Of a stretch of DNA of 64,000 nt, positions 43,114-51,874 are shown in pieces. Made by a program: the position numbers and the translations under genes. Every line of letters begins with the position of its first letter. Positions within the stretch are counted from its first letter, which is position 1. Origin of the DNA: a bacterium 1xD42-87 (GTDB lineage: Bacteria; Bacillota; Clostridia; Lachnospirales; Lachnospiraceae); assembly GCA_003611805.1 (NCBI GenBank), contig RAYM01000011.1, positions 216,243 through 280,242 of the forward strand, given 5' to 3'. Below the pieces are notes generated by a model, which worked only from the letters and a program-made list of their open reading frames with translations, was not told the origin of the DNA and made no database searches.

Positions 43114-45192
43114 ATGACACATAAAATCGTAATATTTGCAGGGACGACGGAGGGGAGAAGACTCTCGGAGCTTCTTGCGGCGGCGGGAATCGGGCATACC
43201 GTCTGTGTTGCCACGGAATATGGAGAAATCGTCTTAAACAGGCATCCGTCTGTACACATTCACCGTGGAAGAATGGATCAGGCGGAGATTCTGTCATTTT
43301 TAAAAGAAGGGCAGTTTTCGGTTGTGATCGACGCAACCCATCCCTTTGCCGGGGAGATTACCAGAAATATCAGTACAGCAGTTGAACAGCTTAGCCTGGA
43401 AGAAATAGCAGTTTCTTATCTGCGGCTGAAACGGAATGAAATGGCACGGCGGGAGGGCGTCACTTATTTTGCGTCAAATGAGGCATGTGCCGAAGCTTTG
43501 GAGCATATTGAAGGCAATATTCTCTTAACTACCGGAAGCAAGGAATTGTCCTGTTACTGCAAAAGCGAGTCGATAAGAGACAGACTGTACGTGAGAATCC
43601 TGCCGAGTGCGGAGAGTTTTGCCCTCTGCATGGAGCGGGGCATCCGGGGAAAGCAGATTATCGCGATGCAGGGCCCCTTTACCGTAGAGATGAATGAAGC
43701 CGTGATCCGCCAGTATCATATTTCCTGCGTGGTGACAAAGGAGAGCGGTGTATCGGGAGGCTTTCCGGAAAAGATAGAAGCGGCAGTGAGAGCCGACGCA
43801 TCCGTCTTTGTCATAGGACGTCCGGAAGAGGAGGGGGCATCTTGTTCCGAAATATGCCGTGAACTGGAAAACCTGTTGGGAAAGTCGCTTGCCGTAACGG
43901 AGTCGTTGGAAATTACCTTGGCCGGAATTGGTATGGGAAGTGAGAAGGGGCTGACAAAGGAGGTGGCGCAGGCCGTGCGGGAGGCCGATATTCTATTCGG
44001 CGCAAAGCGCCTGCTGGCGGGCTTTCCCGGAAGCCTGAAGAAGTATCCTTTTTATGGTGCCAAAGAGGTGATTCCCCGTCTGCGGAAAATGCAGGAAGCA
44101 GACTGCTTTGTATGCAGGAAGAAAATAGTTATTCTCTTTTCCGGAGACAGCGGATTTTACAGCGGATGCCAGTCTCTGTATGCCGCGCTGGAAAAGGAAA
44201 TACAGGAAGAACGTCTGGCGGGAACGCTGTGTATTTTGCCCGGAATATCATCTGTAGCGTATTTGGCGGCCTGTACCGGAGAGAGTTATCACGATGCGGC
44301 GGTCTACAGTCTCCACGGAAAAGAGCTCTGTAATCTGGCGAACCGCATCCGGCAAAATCCCAAGACCTTTCTGCTGACATCGGGCGTAAAGGATATCAAC
44401 CGTATCGGCAAAATCCTGCTGGATGCTGGTCTGGATTTTTGTGAGATTATCACAGGCTGTCAGCTCTCCTACGCCGAACAGCGGATCATGCGTCTTTCAC
44501 CGTCAGAGTGTGTGGAGATCAAAGAGCAACGATTGTACACCTGCCTCGTAAAAAACCCGTATGCGGAGGAAAGAAAATTGACGCATGGTATGGCTGACGA
44601 GCTGTTTGTCAGGGGAACAGCCTCCGGGGGATGTAGCGCAGCGGTAAAAATTCCCATGACCAAGGAGGAGGTGCGTGAAGTCAGCATCTGTAAGCTGCAC
44701 CTGCGGGAGCGGGCGGTGGTTTACGATATCGGCGGCGGCACCGGTTCCGTGGCGGTGGAAATCGCGAGGCTTTCGGATGAGATACAGGTGTATGCGGTGG
44801 AACAGAAGGAAGAGGCCGTTTCATTGATGGCAAGAAACAAGGAAAAATTCGGCCTGCAGAACATCCATTTGGTAAAAGCTGCGGCGCCGGAAGGACTGTC
44901 CGGGCTGCCAATGCCCACACAGGCTTTTATCGGCGGAAGCGGCGGCAGATTAAAGGAAATCATGGCGGCTCTCTGGGAGAAAAACAAGAATTTGCGCATT
45001 GTCATTACCGCAGTCAGCATGGAGACCCTATGTGAAATTAAGGAAATACTGACTCTGTATCAAATGAAGGAAGAAGAAACGGTACAGCTACAGGTAAGCC
45101 GGGTTCGGAAAGCCGGAGGTTACCAATTGATGCAGGCGGAGAATCCGGTGTGGATCTGTGCGTTTACTTTTGACGGAGACAAGGCTGAATAA
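43114..45192 (+). CDS. CbiJ-CbiE-CbiT triple fusion
   Basis: Three enzymes in one chain of 692 residues. About 1-245: CbiJ, cobalt-precorrin-6A reductase (IVIFAGTTEGRRLSELL, DATHPFAGEITRNI, TTGSKEL). About 268-480: CbiE, C5-methyltransferase (ITLAGIGMGSEKGLTKE, ILFGAKRLL, LFSGDSGFYSGCQSLY, PGISSVAYLAACTG). About 510-692: CbiT, C15-methyltransferase/decarboxylase (KIPMTKEEVREVSICKL, VVYDIGGGTGSVAVEIA, AFIGGSGGRLKEIM). CbiE-CbiT joining is the CobL layout; adding CbiJ gives three consecutive steps in one protein. Start ATG 43114 has GGAGG at 5 bases. Confidence 0.94.
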   Translation: MTHKIVIFAGTTEGRRLSELLAAAGIGHTVCVATEYGEIVLNRHPSVHIHRGRMDQAEILSFLKEGQFSVVIDATHPFAGEITRNISTAVEQLSLEEIAVSYLRLKRNEMARREGVTYFASNEACAEALEHIEGNILLTTGSKELSCYCKSESIRDRLYVRILPSAESFALCMERGIRGKQIIAMQGPFTVEMNEAVIRQYHISCVVTKESGVSGGFPEKIEAAVRADASVFVIGRPEEEGASCSEICRELENLLGKSLAVTESLEITLAGIGMGSEKGLTKEVAQAVREADILFGAKRLLAGFPGSLKKYPFYGAKEVIPRLRKMQEADCFVCRKKIVILFSGDSGFYSGCQSLYAALEKEIQEERLAGTLCILPGISSVAYLAACTGESYHDAAVYSLHGKELCNLANRIRQNPKTFLLTSGVKDINRIGKILLDAGLDFCEIITGCQLSYAEQRIMRLSPSECVEIKEQRLYTCLVKNPYAEERKLTHGMADELFVRGTASGGCSAAVKIPMTKEEVREVSICKLHLRERAVVYDIGGGTGSVAVEIARLSDEIQVYAVEQKEEAVSLMARNKEKFGLQNIHLVKAAAPEGLSGLPMPTQAFIGGSGGRLKEIMAALWEKNKNLRIVITAVSMETLCEIKEILTLYQMKEEETVQLQVSRVRKAGGYQLMQAENPVWICAFTFDGDKAE

Positions 45193-45310
45193 ATGCTCTG
45201 ATGAGCAAACTTCGATAGAATTTATTTGCTTTGAAATGGAGGAAGGTAGAAAGAAAATTTTTCAACATTGTTTTGAATTTGAGGGGCATCGCTTGCCCTA
45301 CGGAGGCAAA

Positions 45311-46750
45311 ATGAATATCAGCAGAGTAATGATTGCCGCGCCGAAGAGCGGCAGCGGAAAAACATTGGTCGCCTGTGCGCTTTTACAGGCACTAAAAAAT
45401 AGAGGATGGCAGACTGCGGCCTATAAATGTGGTCCCGATTATATAGACCCAATGTTTCACAAACAGGTAATCGGCGTCCCCTCCAAAAATCTGGACACCT
45501 TCTTTACAGATGAGGAACAGACAAAAAGGCTGTTTCTGTGCGATCGGATGGAAAATGACTTTGCCGTTTTAGAAGGCGTTATGGGAATTTATGACGGATT
45601 GGGCGGCGTGCGCAGGGAAGGTTCCTCGTACCATCTGGCGTGCGTGACGAAAACGCCGGTTGTGTTCGTTGTGGATGCAAAAGGTATGGGGCGCTCCATC
45701 ATCCCTTTGCTGACAGGCTTCCTTCAATATGATACAGAGCATTTGATCCGGGGCGTGATACTAAACCGAATTTCCAAGGGATACTTTGAGACCATCAAGC
45801 CGCTGATTGAGGCAGAACTGCCGGTTACGGTGGCAGGATTTTTGCCGGAAAAGGAAATATACCGGATCGAAAGCAGACACCTGGGGCTTTTCATGCCGGA
45901 TGAATTGGGCGATATCCGTGAAAGACTGCAGGACGTCTCGGAAGAATTGCAAAAGACCGTCTCTGTTGATACAATAGTAAAAATAGCCGAAAGTGCGCAG
46001 GAACTTCAAACGGCAGAGAAAACGGAAGCGCAGGCAAAAGCGCGGAGAACAGCTACAATATGTAACAAACCGGTGGTGATAGACAGCAGCCATATGTCCA
46101 CGCCCGCCGGCTTAGTCACAATCGCCGTAGCCAGAGACGAAGCTTTTTCTTTTTATTATGAAGACAATATAGCGTTGATGAAAGAAAACGGCGCGAATAT
46201 CAGATATTTTTCTCCGTTAAGGGATGAGGAACTGCCGACTGGCAGCCATGCGGTTCTGCTTGGCGGCGGTTACCCGGAGCTGTATGCAAAAAAGCTGAGT
46301 GAAAATAAAAAAATGCGTGAAGCGGTACGGAAAGCATCGGAAATCGGAATGCCTATTGTGGCGGAATGCGGCGGGTTTCTGTATCTGCACAGAACAATGA
46401 CTGACCGGGAGGGGAACCGTTACCCTATGGCGGGCGTGATCCATGCTGACTGTTATAACACGGGAAAATCCGTGCGTTTTGGCTATATAGAACTGCAAGA
46501 AAAGAAAAACTGCTTTTTGCCGGAAAATATATCCATCCGCGGACACGAATTTCATTACTTTGACAGTACAGACAATGGCGCGGATGCCATTGCGCAGAAA
46601 CCGGTGACAGGGAAATCCTATTGCTGTGTGATCATAGATGAAACCCACTGGATGGGATTCCCGCATTTGTATTACCCGTCGAATCCCGTTTTTGCAGAGT
46701 CTTTTGTGGAAAAAGCAAGACGATATAAGGAAAGGATCATAGAAAAATAA
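45311..46750 (+). CDS. cbiA: Cobyrinate a,c-diamide synthase CbiA
   Basis: ATP- and glutamine-dependent amidation of cobyrinate. Start ATG 45311 has CGGAGG upstream; the frame is open 153 bases further but without a site. P-loop APKSGSGKTLVA at residues 8-19, KCGPDYIDPMFH, and the glutamine amidotransferase domain with LLGGGYPELYA, Cys in VAECGGFLYLH and a C-terminal His region. 479 residues, normal length. It is the last recognised ring-modification gene in the operon. Confidence 0.95.
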   Translation: MNISRVMIAAPKSGSGKTLVACALLQALKNRGWQTAAYKCGPDYIDPMFHKQVIGVPSKNLDTFFTDEEQTKRLFLCDRMENDFAVLEGVMGIYDGLGGVRREGSSYHLACVTKTPVVFVVDAKGMGRSIIPLLTGFLQYDTEHLIRGVILNRISKGYFETIKPLIEAELPVTVAGFLPEKEIYRIESRHLGLFMPDELGDIRERLQDVSEELQKTVSVDTIVKIAESAQELQTAEKTEAQAKARRTATICNKPVVIDSSHMSTPAGLVTIAVARDEAFSFYYEDNIALMKENGANIRYFSPLRDEELPTGSHAVLLGGGYPELYAKKLSENKKMREAVRKASEIGMPIVAECGGFLYLHRTMTDREGNRYPMAGVIHADCYNTGKSVRFGYIELQEKKNCFLPENISIRGHEFHYFDSTDNGADAIAQKPVTGKSYCCVIIDETHWMGFPHLYYPSNPVFAESFVEKARRYKERIIEK

Positions 46751-46751
46751 T

Positions 46752-47024
46752 ATGGAAAGCTCATACCGTTTTTTTGAGAACAGAGCGTGTCAATATTTTC
46801 CCTGTCATAAGGGCCTGACAGACTTTAACTGCCTGTTTTGTTACTGTCCGATGTATCTGCGGGAAAACTGCCCGGGGAATCCCAGCTATATCGAAAAGAA
46901 TGGAAAAAAGATAAAAGACTGTACGAACTGTACATTTCCCCATCGGCCGGAAAACTATGATAAGATTATGCAGGTGTTGAAAGGGCAGGCAAATATGCCC
47001 GTATTTGGAGACCGTTCTGTTTAG
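46752..47024 (+). CDS. Cysteine-rich small domain protein
   Basis: 90 residues with eight cysteines, mostly paired in CQYFPCHKG, CLFCYCPMY, NCPG and CTNC, a pattern suited to metal or Fe-S binding. Small cysteine-rich proteins of this kind are often encoded beside cobalamin biosynthesis genes. It starts two bases after cbiA, so it is almost certainly co-transcribed. Function is unknown; a metal-handling or electron-transfer role in corrin synthesis is a guess. Confidence 0.8.
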   Translation: MESSYRFFENRACQYFPCHKGLTDFNCLFCYCPMYLRENCPGNPSYIEKNGKKIKDCTNCTFPHRPENYDKIMQVLKGQANMPVFGDRSV

Positions 47025-47046
47025 GTAAAAATGCAGACGCCCCGCT

Positions 47047-47082
47047 CAACTATGAAATAAATGTGTATTTGTTTCATAGTTG
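47047..47082. repeat. Perfect long inverted repeat after the cobalamin operon
   Basis: CAACTATGAAA and TTTCATAGTTG form an 11-bp perfect stem, extended inside by AAAT/ATTT around a GTGT loop. No T-run follows. It lies between the operon end and a proper terminator. Confidence 0.6.
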
Positions 47083-47103
47083 TGGTGCCCATTAATTTCC
47101 TCT

Positions 47104-47150
47104 AAAAGCCCCGATAATCAACCATATCCAGTGATTACCAGGGCTTTTTT
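47104..47150 (+). terminator. Intrinsic terminator closing the cobalamin operon
   Basis: AAAAGCCC and GGGCTTTTTT arms with a second inner stem ATAATCA/TGATTA; T-run of six. Confidence 0.8.
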
Positions 47151-47336
47151 CAAATCGCTCGATTATAATACAATTACATTTGCGCAGGTTTTCGCGGTGG
47201 CCACTTCACGTCATAGACGTCTGCACCATATGGGAGATCCAGTTTTTTATCCTCACTCAACACATACTATGGATGTTTCTGAGGTCTGTCTGTAGAAATT
47301 TTTTAATATAATTGCTGATAAACAATGGAATCAGAC
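47151..47336. other. Non-coding stretch with no convincing gene
   Basis: The remainder of a 312-bp gap. Short open frames exist on both strands but have no ribosome-binding site or recognisable product. A roughly 30-codon minus-strand frame ending VKWPPRKPAQM could be a remnant of a lost gene, but this is not supported by anything else. Confidence 0.4.
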
Positions 47337-47975
47337 TTAGCAGTGTGCCGGCTTCACGGGATGCCGGATCACGGTTTTCAAATTTTCCGGCCTGCATTTT
47401 CTGACATCACTTAAATAAATTTCATGGTGGCGGCGTCCGTCAGCCATATCCAGAACATAGCCCTGTTCCCAGGCAAAGACATCCATAGAATCTATGGTAG
47501 CAGGCTCGTCATCGTAGGGTCCTATGTGCATACACTGTACGCACAGCCCCTCGTCATAGGTCAGAAATTCCACTTTGGAAAAGTCGGTGTTTTTCTTCAT
47601 GGAAGCCTCGGCGACCGCCCATGCAAATTCTTCTTTCGTCACAAATTCCGGCAGGCGGATCATGGAAATCCACTCGAAATCCTCTTTTCTGGTATAGTCG
47701 ACGCCGATGACTCCTTCCTGCCACCACAGTCCCTCCAGAGGCGGCACCACATAGTCGAAATAGCCTTCGATCCGATGATCACCCATCTTGCTCATTTTAA
47801 TGGTGAAGGCGATGCCGTAAAGCAGTCCGATCGACTGCTTGTAAGCGCCGTCCTCCTCATTGGGATTGCCTCTGCCCCGCACTGCAATAAAATTCATCGC
47901 TGGCACTGTGACCAGGCAGGGCTGTTTTTTCGGCAGATAAAATTCTTTGTATTCTTTTTTGTAGTCGAAAGCCAT
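47337..47975 (-). CDS. GyrI-like domain protein
   Basis: 212 residues starting MAFDYKKEYKEFY. The sequence PAMNFIAVRGRGNPNEEDGAYKQSIGLLYGIAFTIK and the tandem-fold layout match stand-alone GyrI-like small-molecule-binding proteins related to AraC effector domains. Some relatives are hydrolases or antibiotic binders. Start 47975 is behind AAGGAAAAGGAG. It follows another effector-binding protein by 38 bases on the same strand. Confidence 0.85.
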   Translation of the reverse strand: MAFDYKKEYKEFYLPKKQPCLVTVPAMNFIAVRGRGNPNEEDGAYKQSIGLLYGIAFTIKMSKMGDHRIEGYFDYVVPPLEGLWWQEGVIGVDYTRKEDFEWISMIRLPEFVTKEEFAWAVAEASMKKNTDFSKVEFLTYDEGLCVQCMHIGPYDDEPATIDSMDVFAWEQGYVLDMADGRRHHEIYLSDVRKCRPENLKTVIRHPVKPAHC

Positions 47976-48013
47976 CTCCTTTTCCTTCCTATCACAGTCG
48001 CAGCCGTCTGTGA

Positions 48014-48487
48014 TTAATCTTCTTTTTCCTTCAGTCCAATATAAATATGAACCTCGGCGTTGTCTCCCATATCGTCGTTCTGGTATTCCTCGAAATCGCA
48101 TTGAAAGGCTCTGGGCAGTTCCATCTGCCAGATTGTCTGCCATGCCTCTGCCACTGCCTGCACCATATTTCCGCGTACTACAAACTTCGCATACTTTCCG
48201 GCAGGGATGCGGCACACGGCATAATCGTTTCCGGCAGGAAGTTCGGCTGTTTCACAGGCAACTAATGCAGTGTAATCCGCCTTTTCATCCCCGGCGTAGT
48301 CGGTGTATATTCCCAGTGCCTTTGCATTTGCCTTTTTCGGTATGGAGGCATAAATGCCTTCGTTGTAAAAACGATTCCACAGACCGCCGATCACCGCGTT
48401 CATTTCCGGCGATGTATTGTTGGTCCTCGCTGACACACCTACGGCTGTTTTTTCTTCCAGAGTTACAATTTCGTAGTCCATTTTCAT
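48014..48487 (-). CDS. Effector-binding (GyrI/AraC C-terminal type) domain protein
   Basis: 157 residues. MDYEIVTLEEKTAVGVSART, then a C-terminal half with IPAGKYAKFVVRG, WQTIWQMELPRAFQCDFEEY and VHIYIGLK are typical of integron-associated/AraC effector-binding domains without a DNA-binding part. Start 48487 is 12 bases after AAAGG; 48499 and 48481 are alternatives. Part of a small minus-strand sensor cluster with the WYL regulator. Confidence 0.85.
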   Translation of the reverse strand: MKMDYEIVTLEEKTAVGVSARTNNTSPEMNAVIGGLWNRFYNEGIYASIPKKANAKALGIYTDYAGDEKADYTALVACETAELPAGNDYAVCRIPAGKYAKFVVRGNMVQAVAEAWQTIWQMELPRAFQCDFEEYQNDDMGDNAEVHIYIGLKEKED

Positions 48488-48605
48488 GCACAAATCCATC
48501 CTTTCTTATGTTTCCGTGTAATGAGGACGATAAACCTGTCTTCTTACACGGGTGTGTTGTTTGATGGATTCATTGTACCAAGGCAAACATGACAACTGTA
48601 TGTCA

Positions 48606-49520
48606 TCATTCAGAAAGTGGACTGTATTTTTTATAAATACTCTCCGCAAAGCGAAAAACTTCCTGCCGCAGTTCTGCAGGCTCTAAAAGCTCGGCTCCCC
48701 CGCCGAAAGAGACGATCCATCCAACGACACTCTGTCTGTCGTAAAATTCAGCAGAAAAAAGCAGCATACCATCAGGTAGAACGTGAAAACTTTCCGGGCC
48801 AAACTCCTCTACTAGCCGCCACTTATATACGGGATCCACTTTTGCCGTGACTGGAAACTGTGGTGAAAACAGGAAATTGGGACTCAGATCGGGAAGAGAA
48901 ACCGCTCGTTTTTCAAAGGCCTGCCCCAGGACGAGATCTGTCATCCGCATCAGCTTAAACAGCCGGAACGCTTCTCTCCTCTCGCACCACCCCCAGAGAT
49001 ACCATCCGGCCCACTGGAAAATCAGATCATAGGGCTCTACGGTTCGCTGGGACTCCCCTTTGGGGGAATGGTAAGTAAAGGCAACTCTATTTGTGGAAAG
49101 AATGGCACTGTGCAAAAGCTCAATTTTGGGAGATAATGCTGATTTATACCAGGATGACAGGTCAATCAGAATGTGGGTGTCCCCGGCAATCAGGTTTGAC
49201 GCGCCGGCAGATAGCTTTTCCATAAGCTGCTGATACTGGTTCGTACCGCTTATGCTGTCCAGGCTCCGAAGGCCTGCCTGAATGGCCTGCATATCCTGTG
49301 TGGTAAACACGGTGCGGTCAATCTTATATCCCTCCATGATGGAGACACCGCCGTTTTGGCCCGGTTCCGTCACAAGTGGAATCCCGGCCATGCAGAGAGT
49401 TTCGATATCACGGTTTATGGTGCGCCGGGAAACCTCAAATTTTTCTGCAAGATACGGAGCGGTGACTTTTTCCTGCTGTAACAGAATAGATAAAATGCCG
49501 ATCATTCGGTCGATTTTCAT
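48606..49520 (-). CDS. YafY-type HTH/WYL transcriptional regulator
   Basis: 304 residues. N-terminal winged helix (IDRMIGILSILLQQEKVTAPYLAEKFEVSRRTINRDIETL), middle WYL domain (FTYHSPKGESQRTVEPYDLIFQWAGWYLWGWCERR). Start 49520 has AAGGAG at 7 bases; 49526 would be too close to the site. It precedes the two effector-binding genes on the same strand and probably controls them in response to a ligand. Confidence 0.9.
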   Translation of the reverse strand: MKIDRMIGILSILLQQEKVTAPYLAEKFEVSRRTINRDIETLCMAGIPLVTEPGQNGGVSIMEGYKIDRTVFTTQDMQAIQAGLRSLDSISGTNQYQQLMEKLSAGASNLIAGDTHILIDLSSWYKSALSPKIELLHSAILSTNRVAFTYHSPKGESQRTVEPYDLIFQWAGWYLWGWCERREAFRLFKLMRMTDLVLGQAFEKRAVSLPDLSPNFLFSPQFPVTAKVDPVYKWRLVEEFGPESFHVLPDGMLLFSAEFYDRQSVVGWIVSFGGGAELLEPAELRQEVFRFAESIYKKYSPLSE

Positions 49521-49658
49521 GGCCATTCTCCTTTTACATTCCCATAGAAAATAACTGATTGAGCAATTAAATATTTGTATCACCAATCCATTATGTTATA
49601 ATTACTCATAACTAAAATATCATAGAAAGGTGAAGGTTGAAAGGGAATCTTTCATGAA

Positions 49659-50285
49659 GTGGGTGTCTTTTTTATTGTCGGATTCCTGTTTCTTCTAAAT
49701 GGCATTCACTCAACTTATAAATGTAATCATGTTCTCAATCTGAAAGAGTTGGAGGCGCACGAACTCAAGGAGGGAGTCTGTGTAAGTGGTAACATTGATT
49801 CATATATCGGGAAACATTTATCTGGAAACAATAAGTTTTTCGGCGTTGGGCAGTCCCACTTGACTCTTTTCGGGCAATCCTATGATTTCTACACGATTCC
49901 TGTCGGAAAAAACTCTTACATTTGTATTTTGGCATCCAGCAAATCCTTAAAAGAACAATTGGAGGCTTTTGAAGAAGGACACGGTGAAAATGTCTATTTT
50001 GAGGGTGAGGTTATCAAACCGCTGGTAGAATTAAATTGGAGATGGTATGATTCAATAGAGGGTTTTCGGACAGAAGCCCTTATTGACTCCTTCGTGATCA
50101 AAGAGACAAATTTCAAAAGAAATAAAGATATCATATATATCGGGGTTCTTTTCATAGCTATGGCAGTTTTACGATTCCTCAGCGCCGGTGGCATCAAAAG
50201 CTTTGTGATGGAAGAAACAATGGATAAAAAACCTGTTTGCAATTATGATACCGAAACAGGGAAAAGCGGAAGGAGACGGAAATAG
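49659..50285 (+). CDS. Hypothetical membrane protein
   Basis: 208 residues, family not recognised with confidence. A hydrophobic segment at the very start (VFFIVGFLFLLNGIH) and another near residue 165-182 (IIYIGVLFIAMAVLRFLS) flank a polar domain. The GTG start lacks a well-spaced ribosome-binding site; an ATG six bases upstream in another frame runs 14 codons then stops, so the true N-terminus may be altered by a frameshift or sequencing error. Confidence 0.65.
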   Translation: MGVFFIVGFLFLLNGIHSTYKCNHVLNLKELEAHELKEGVCVSGNIDSYIGKHLSGNNKFFGVGQSHLTLFGQSYDFYTIPVGKNSYICILASSKSLKEQLEAFEEGHGENVYFEGEVIKPLVELNWRWYDSIEGFRTEALIDSFVIKETNFKRNKDIIYIGVLFIAMAVLRFLSAGGIKSFVMEETMDKKPVCNYDTETGKSGRRRK

Positions 50286-50312
50286 GATAGGCAATGCCGC
50301 TTAAATCAGCAG

Positions 50313-50714
50313 CTATTTATCCGCCACATCATAATACGGCACAATCAGGTGCGCGTCCGCGTAGATTGCGTCATTCGTCAGGCTGTTGATCTGCATCACT
50401 TCACGGATATACTCGTAGATAGACCCGTAATGTGTTTCATCCATATACTCTTCCGCGATGGACCAGAGGGTATCGCTGTCCGACACCACAATACTCTTAT
50501 AATATTTAGAAGTCTCCTGAGAAGGAGCGTTCTTTGCGTTGGAACGGAAGGAACTGACAGCGATGGATGCAGTGATGATCAGACAGAAAGTCATCACTAA
50601 CAGGAGGAAGTTTCTTCTCATCTCCTGTCTTCTTCGGATGCGGTTATTGCGGATTCTTCTCTCGCTTCTGATATCCTGCGGTCTTTTATGGCCCTGTGTC
50701 ACTGCTCTATTCAT
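50313..50714 (-). CDS. LysM-domain membrane protein, YneA-like SOS division inhibitor candidate
   Basis: 133 residues: basic N-terminus, one membrane helix (about 34-55), then an extracytoplasmic LysM-like domain (VVSDSDTLWSIAEEY ... YIREVMQINSL ... LIVPY). Start 50714 is behind AAAGGAG. It is divergent from lexA, with LexA boxes in its promoter, matching the yneA-lexA arrangement of Bacilli, where YneA delays division during DNA damage. Function assigned by context and architecture. Confidence 0.8.
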   Translation of the reverse strand: MNRAVTQGHKRPQDIRSERRIRNNRIRRRQEMRRNFLLLVMTFCLIITASIAVSSFRSNAKNAPSQETSKYYKSIVVSDSDTLWSIAEEYMDETHYGSIYEYIREVMQINSLTNDAIYADAHLIVPYYDVADK

Positions 50715-50801
50715 AAGTAAACTCCTTTCCGTCCGATGTAACATGGAAAACGTATCGACTGCTGCTATTTTGTAACGTTTTTTGACACAGAACAGATGTT
50801 G

Positions 50802-50815
50802 CGAACAAATGTTCT
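50802..50815. promoter_or_regulatory. LexA (SOS) box 1
   Basis: CGAACAAATGTTCT matches the Gram-positive SOS box CGAAC-N4-GTTCG with one mismatch. It sits just downstream of the LysM gene promoter on the minus strand. Confidence 0.8.
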
Positions 50816-50825
50816 TTATGGGTGT

Positions 50826-50854
50826 ATTATATCGAACATGTTTTCGGATGTCAA
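50826..50854 (-). promoter_or_regulatory. Promoter of the LysM gene
   Basis: Minus strand: consensus TTGACA (50854-50849) and consensus TATAAT (50831-50826), 17-bp spacer that contains a LexA box. Confidence 0.8.
50833..50846. promoter_or_regulatory. LexA (SOS) box 2
   Basis: CGAACATGTTTTCG, one mismatch to CGAAC-N4-GTTCG, lying wholly inside the spacer of the LysM-gene promoter. Confidence 0.75.
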
Positions 50855-50873
50855 TACTTTATGGATAAAAAAT

Positions 50874-50887
50874 CGAACAAATTTTCT
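50874..50887. promoter_or_regulatory. LexA (SOS) box 3, weaker
   Basis: CGAACAAATTTTCT, two mismatches to the consensus, 11 bases upstream of the lexA -35 element. Confidence 0.5.
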
Positions 50888-50897
50888 GAATATATGT

Positions 50898-50926
50898 TTG
50901 CTTTTTCTGCCTTGCTGTGCTATGAT
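50898..50926 (+). promoter_or_regulatory. Promoter of lexA
   Basis: TTGCTT at 50898-50903, TATGAT at 50921-50926, 17-bp spacer. Confidence 0.6.
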
Positions 50927-50995
50927 TAAAATATGTAAATTGTCAGAAAATATGTTTCGGCCCGAGAAGCCCGGAGAAAGGATAAGGATTTAAGT

Positions 50996-51616
50996 ATGGC
51001 ACAGGGAAAGATCACTGTAAAACAGCAGCAGATTCTTGATTATATTAAGGATGAAATTTTAAAAAGAGGATATCCTCCGGCTGTACGGGAAATCTGTGAG
51101 GCGGTGAATCTGAAATCTACTTCCTCCGTACACTCCCATTTGGAGACGCTGGAGAAAAACGGCTATATCAGAAGAGACCCCACGAAACCCCGCGCCATCG
51201 AGATTTGCGATGATAATTTCCAGATGGTGCGCACCGAGATGGTTTCCCTGCCGGTCATTGGACAGGTGGCCGCGGGACAGCCGATCCTTGCGGAGCAGAA
51301 TATTGACAGCTATTTTCCTGTTCCGGCGGATATGGTGCCGGGCGGCGATTCTTTTGTACTGAAAGTAAAGGGCGATTCCATGATTAATGTAGGAATCTAC
51401 AGCGGGGATCAGATTTTTGTAAACTGTTGTCAGACCGCGTCGAATGGTGACACCGTGGTGGCGCTGATTGATGATTCGGCTACGGTGAAGACGTTCTATA
51501 AGGAGGATGGACATATCCGCCTGCAGCCCGAAAACGACTCAATGGATCCCATTATCGTGGATGACTGCCAGATTCTTGGGAAAGTGTTCGGGGTATTTCG
51601 CCTCTACAAACATTGA
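50996..51616 (+). CDS. lexA: SOS repressor LexA
   Basis: 206 residues. N-terminal winged helix ([40 protein letters not shown]), autocleavage Ala-Gly in QVAAGQPIL, catalytic Ser in KGDSMIN and Lys in SATVKTF. Represses DNA-damage genes until RecA triggers self-cleavage. Its own promoter region has LexA boxes, so it is autoregulated. AAAGGATAAGGA precedes the ATG. Confidence 0.97.
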   Translation: MAQGKITVKQQQILDYIKDEILKRGYPPAVREICEAVNLKSTSSVHSHLETLEKNGYIRRDPTKPRAIEICDDNFQMVRTEMVSLPVIGQVAAGQPILAEQNIDSYFPVPADMVPGGDSFVLKVKGDSMINVGIYSGDQIFVNCCQTASNGDTVVALIDDSATVKTFYKEDGHIRLQPENDSMDPIIVDDCQILGKVFGVFRLYKH

Positions 51617-51874
51617 TGAAAAAACAGATACTGGATTCATAATATTGAGCTGTCGGCAGTTTTAATGAAATGCTGACATGATATATGCTCTGACAGATGT
51701 AGCTGCTTTATTTCTGGAGAATAGCAGGGACAGGATCAGGGCATATTTTATTCTGACATACATCATACGATCTATGATCCGGCTTGATCTGATACTCTCT
51801 TTTTTGTGCAGAAATTGAGAGGAAACTTATGTCAGGATTTTATATACTTGAATGAGACAGGAGGATTTTACGGT

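Noticed and set aside
24482..47024. Recent horizontal transfer of the cobalamin cluster
   Set aside because: Codon use and GC look like those of the flanking core genes; only the gene at 62354-64000 stands out in composition.
47080..47295. 71-codon plus-strand open frame after the cobalamin operon
   Set aside because: It spans the terminator and has no ribosome-binding site or domain.
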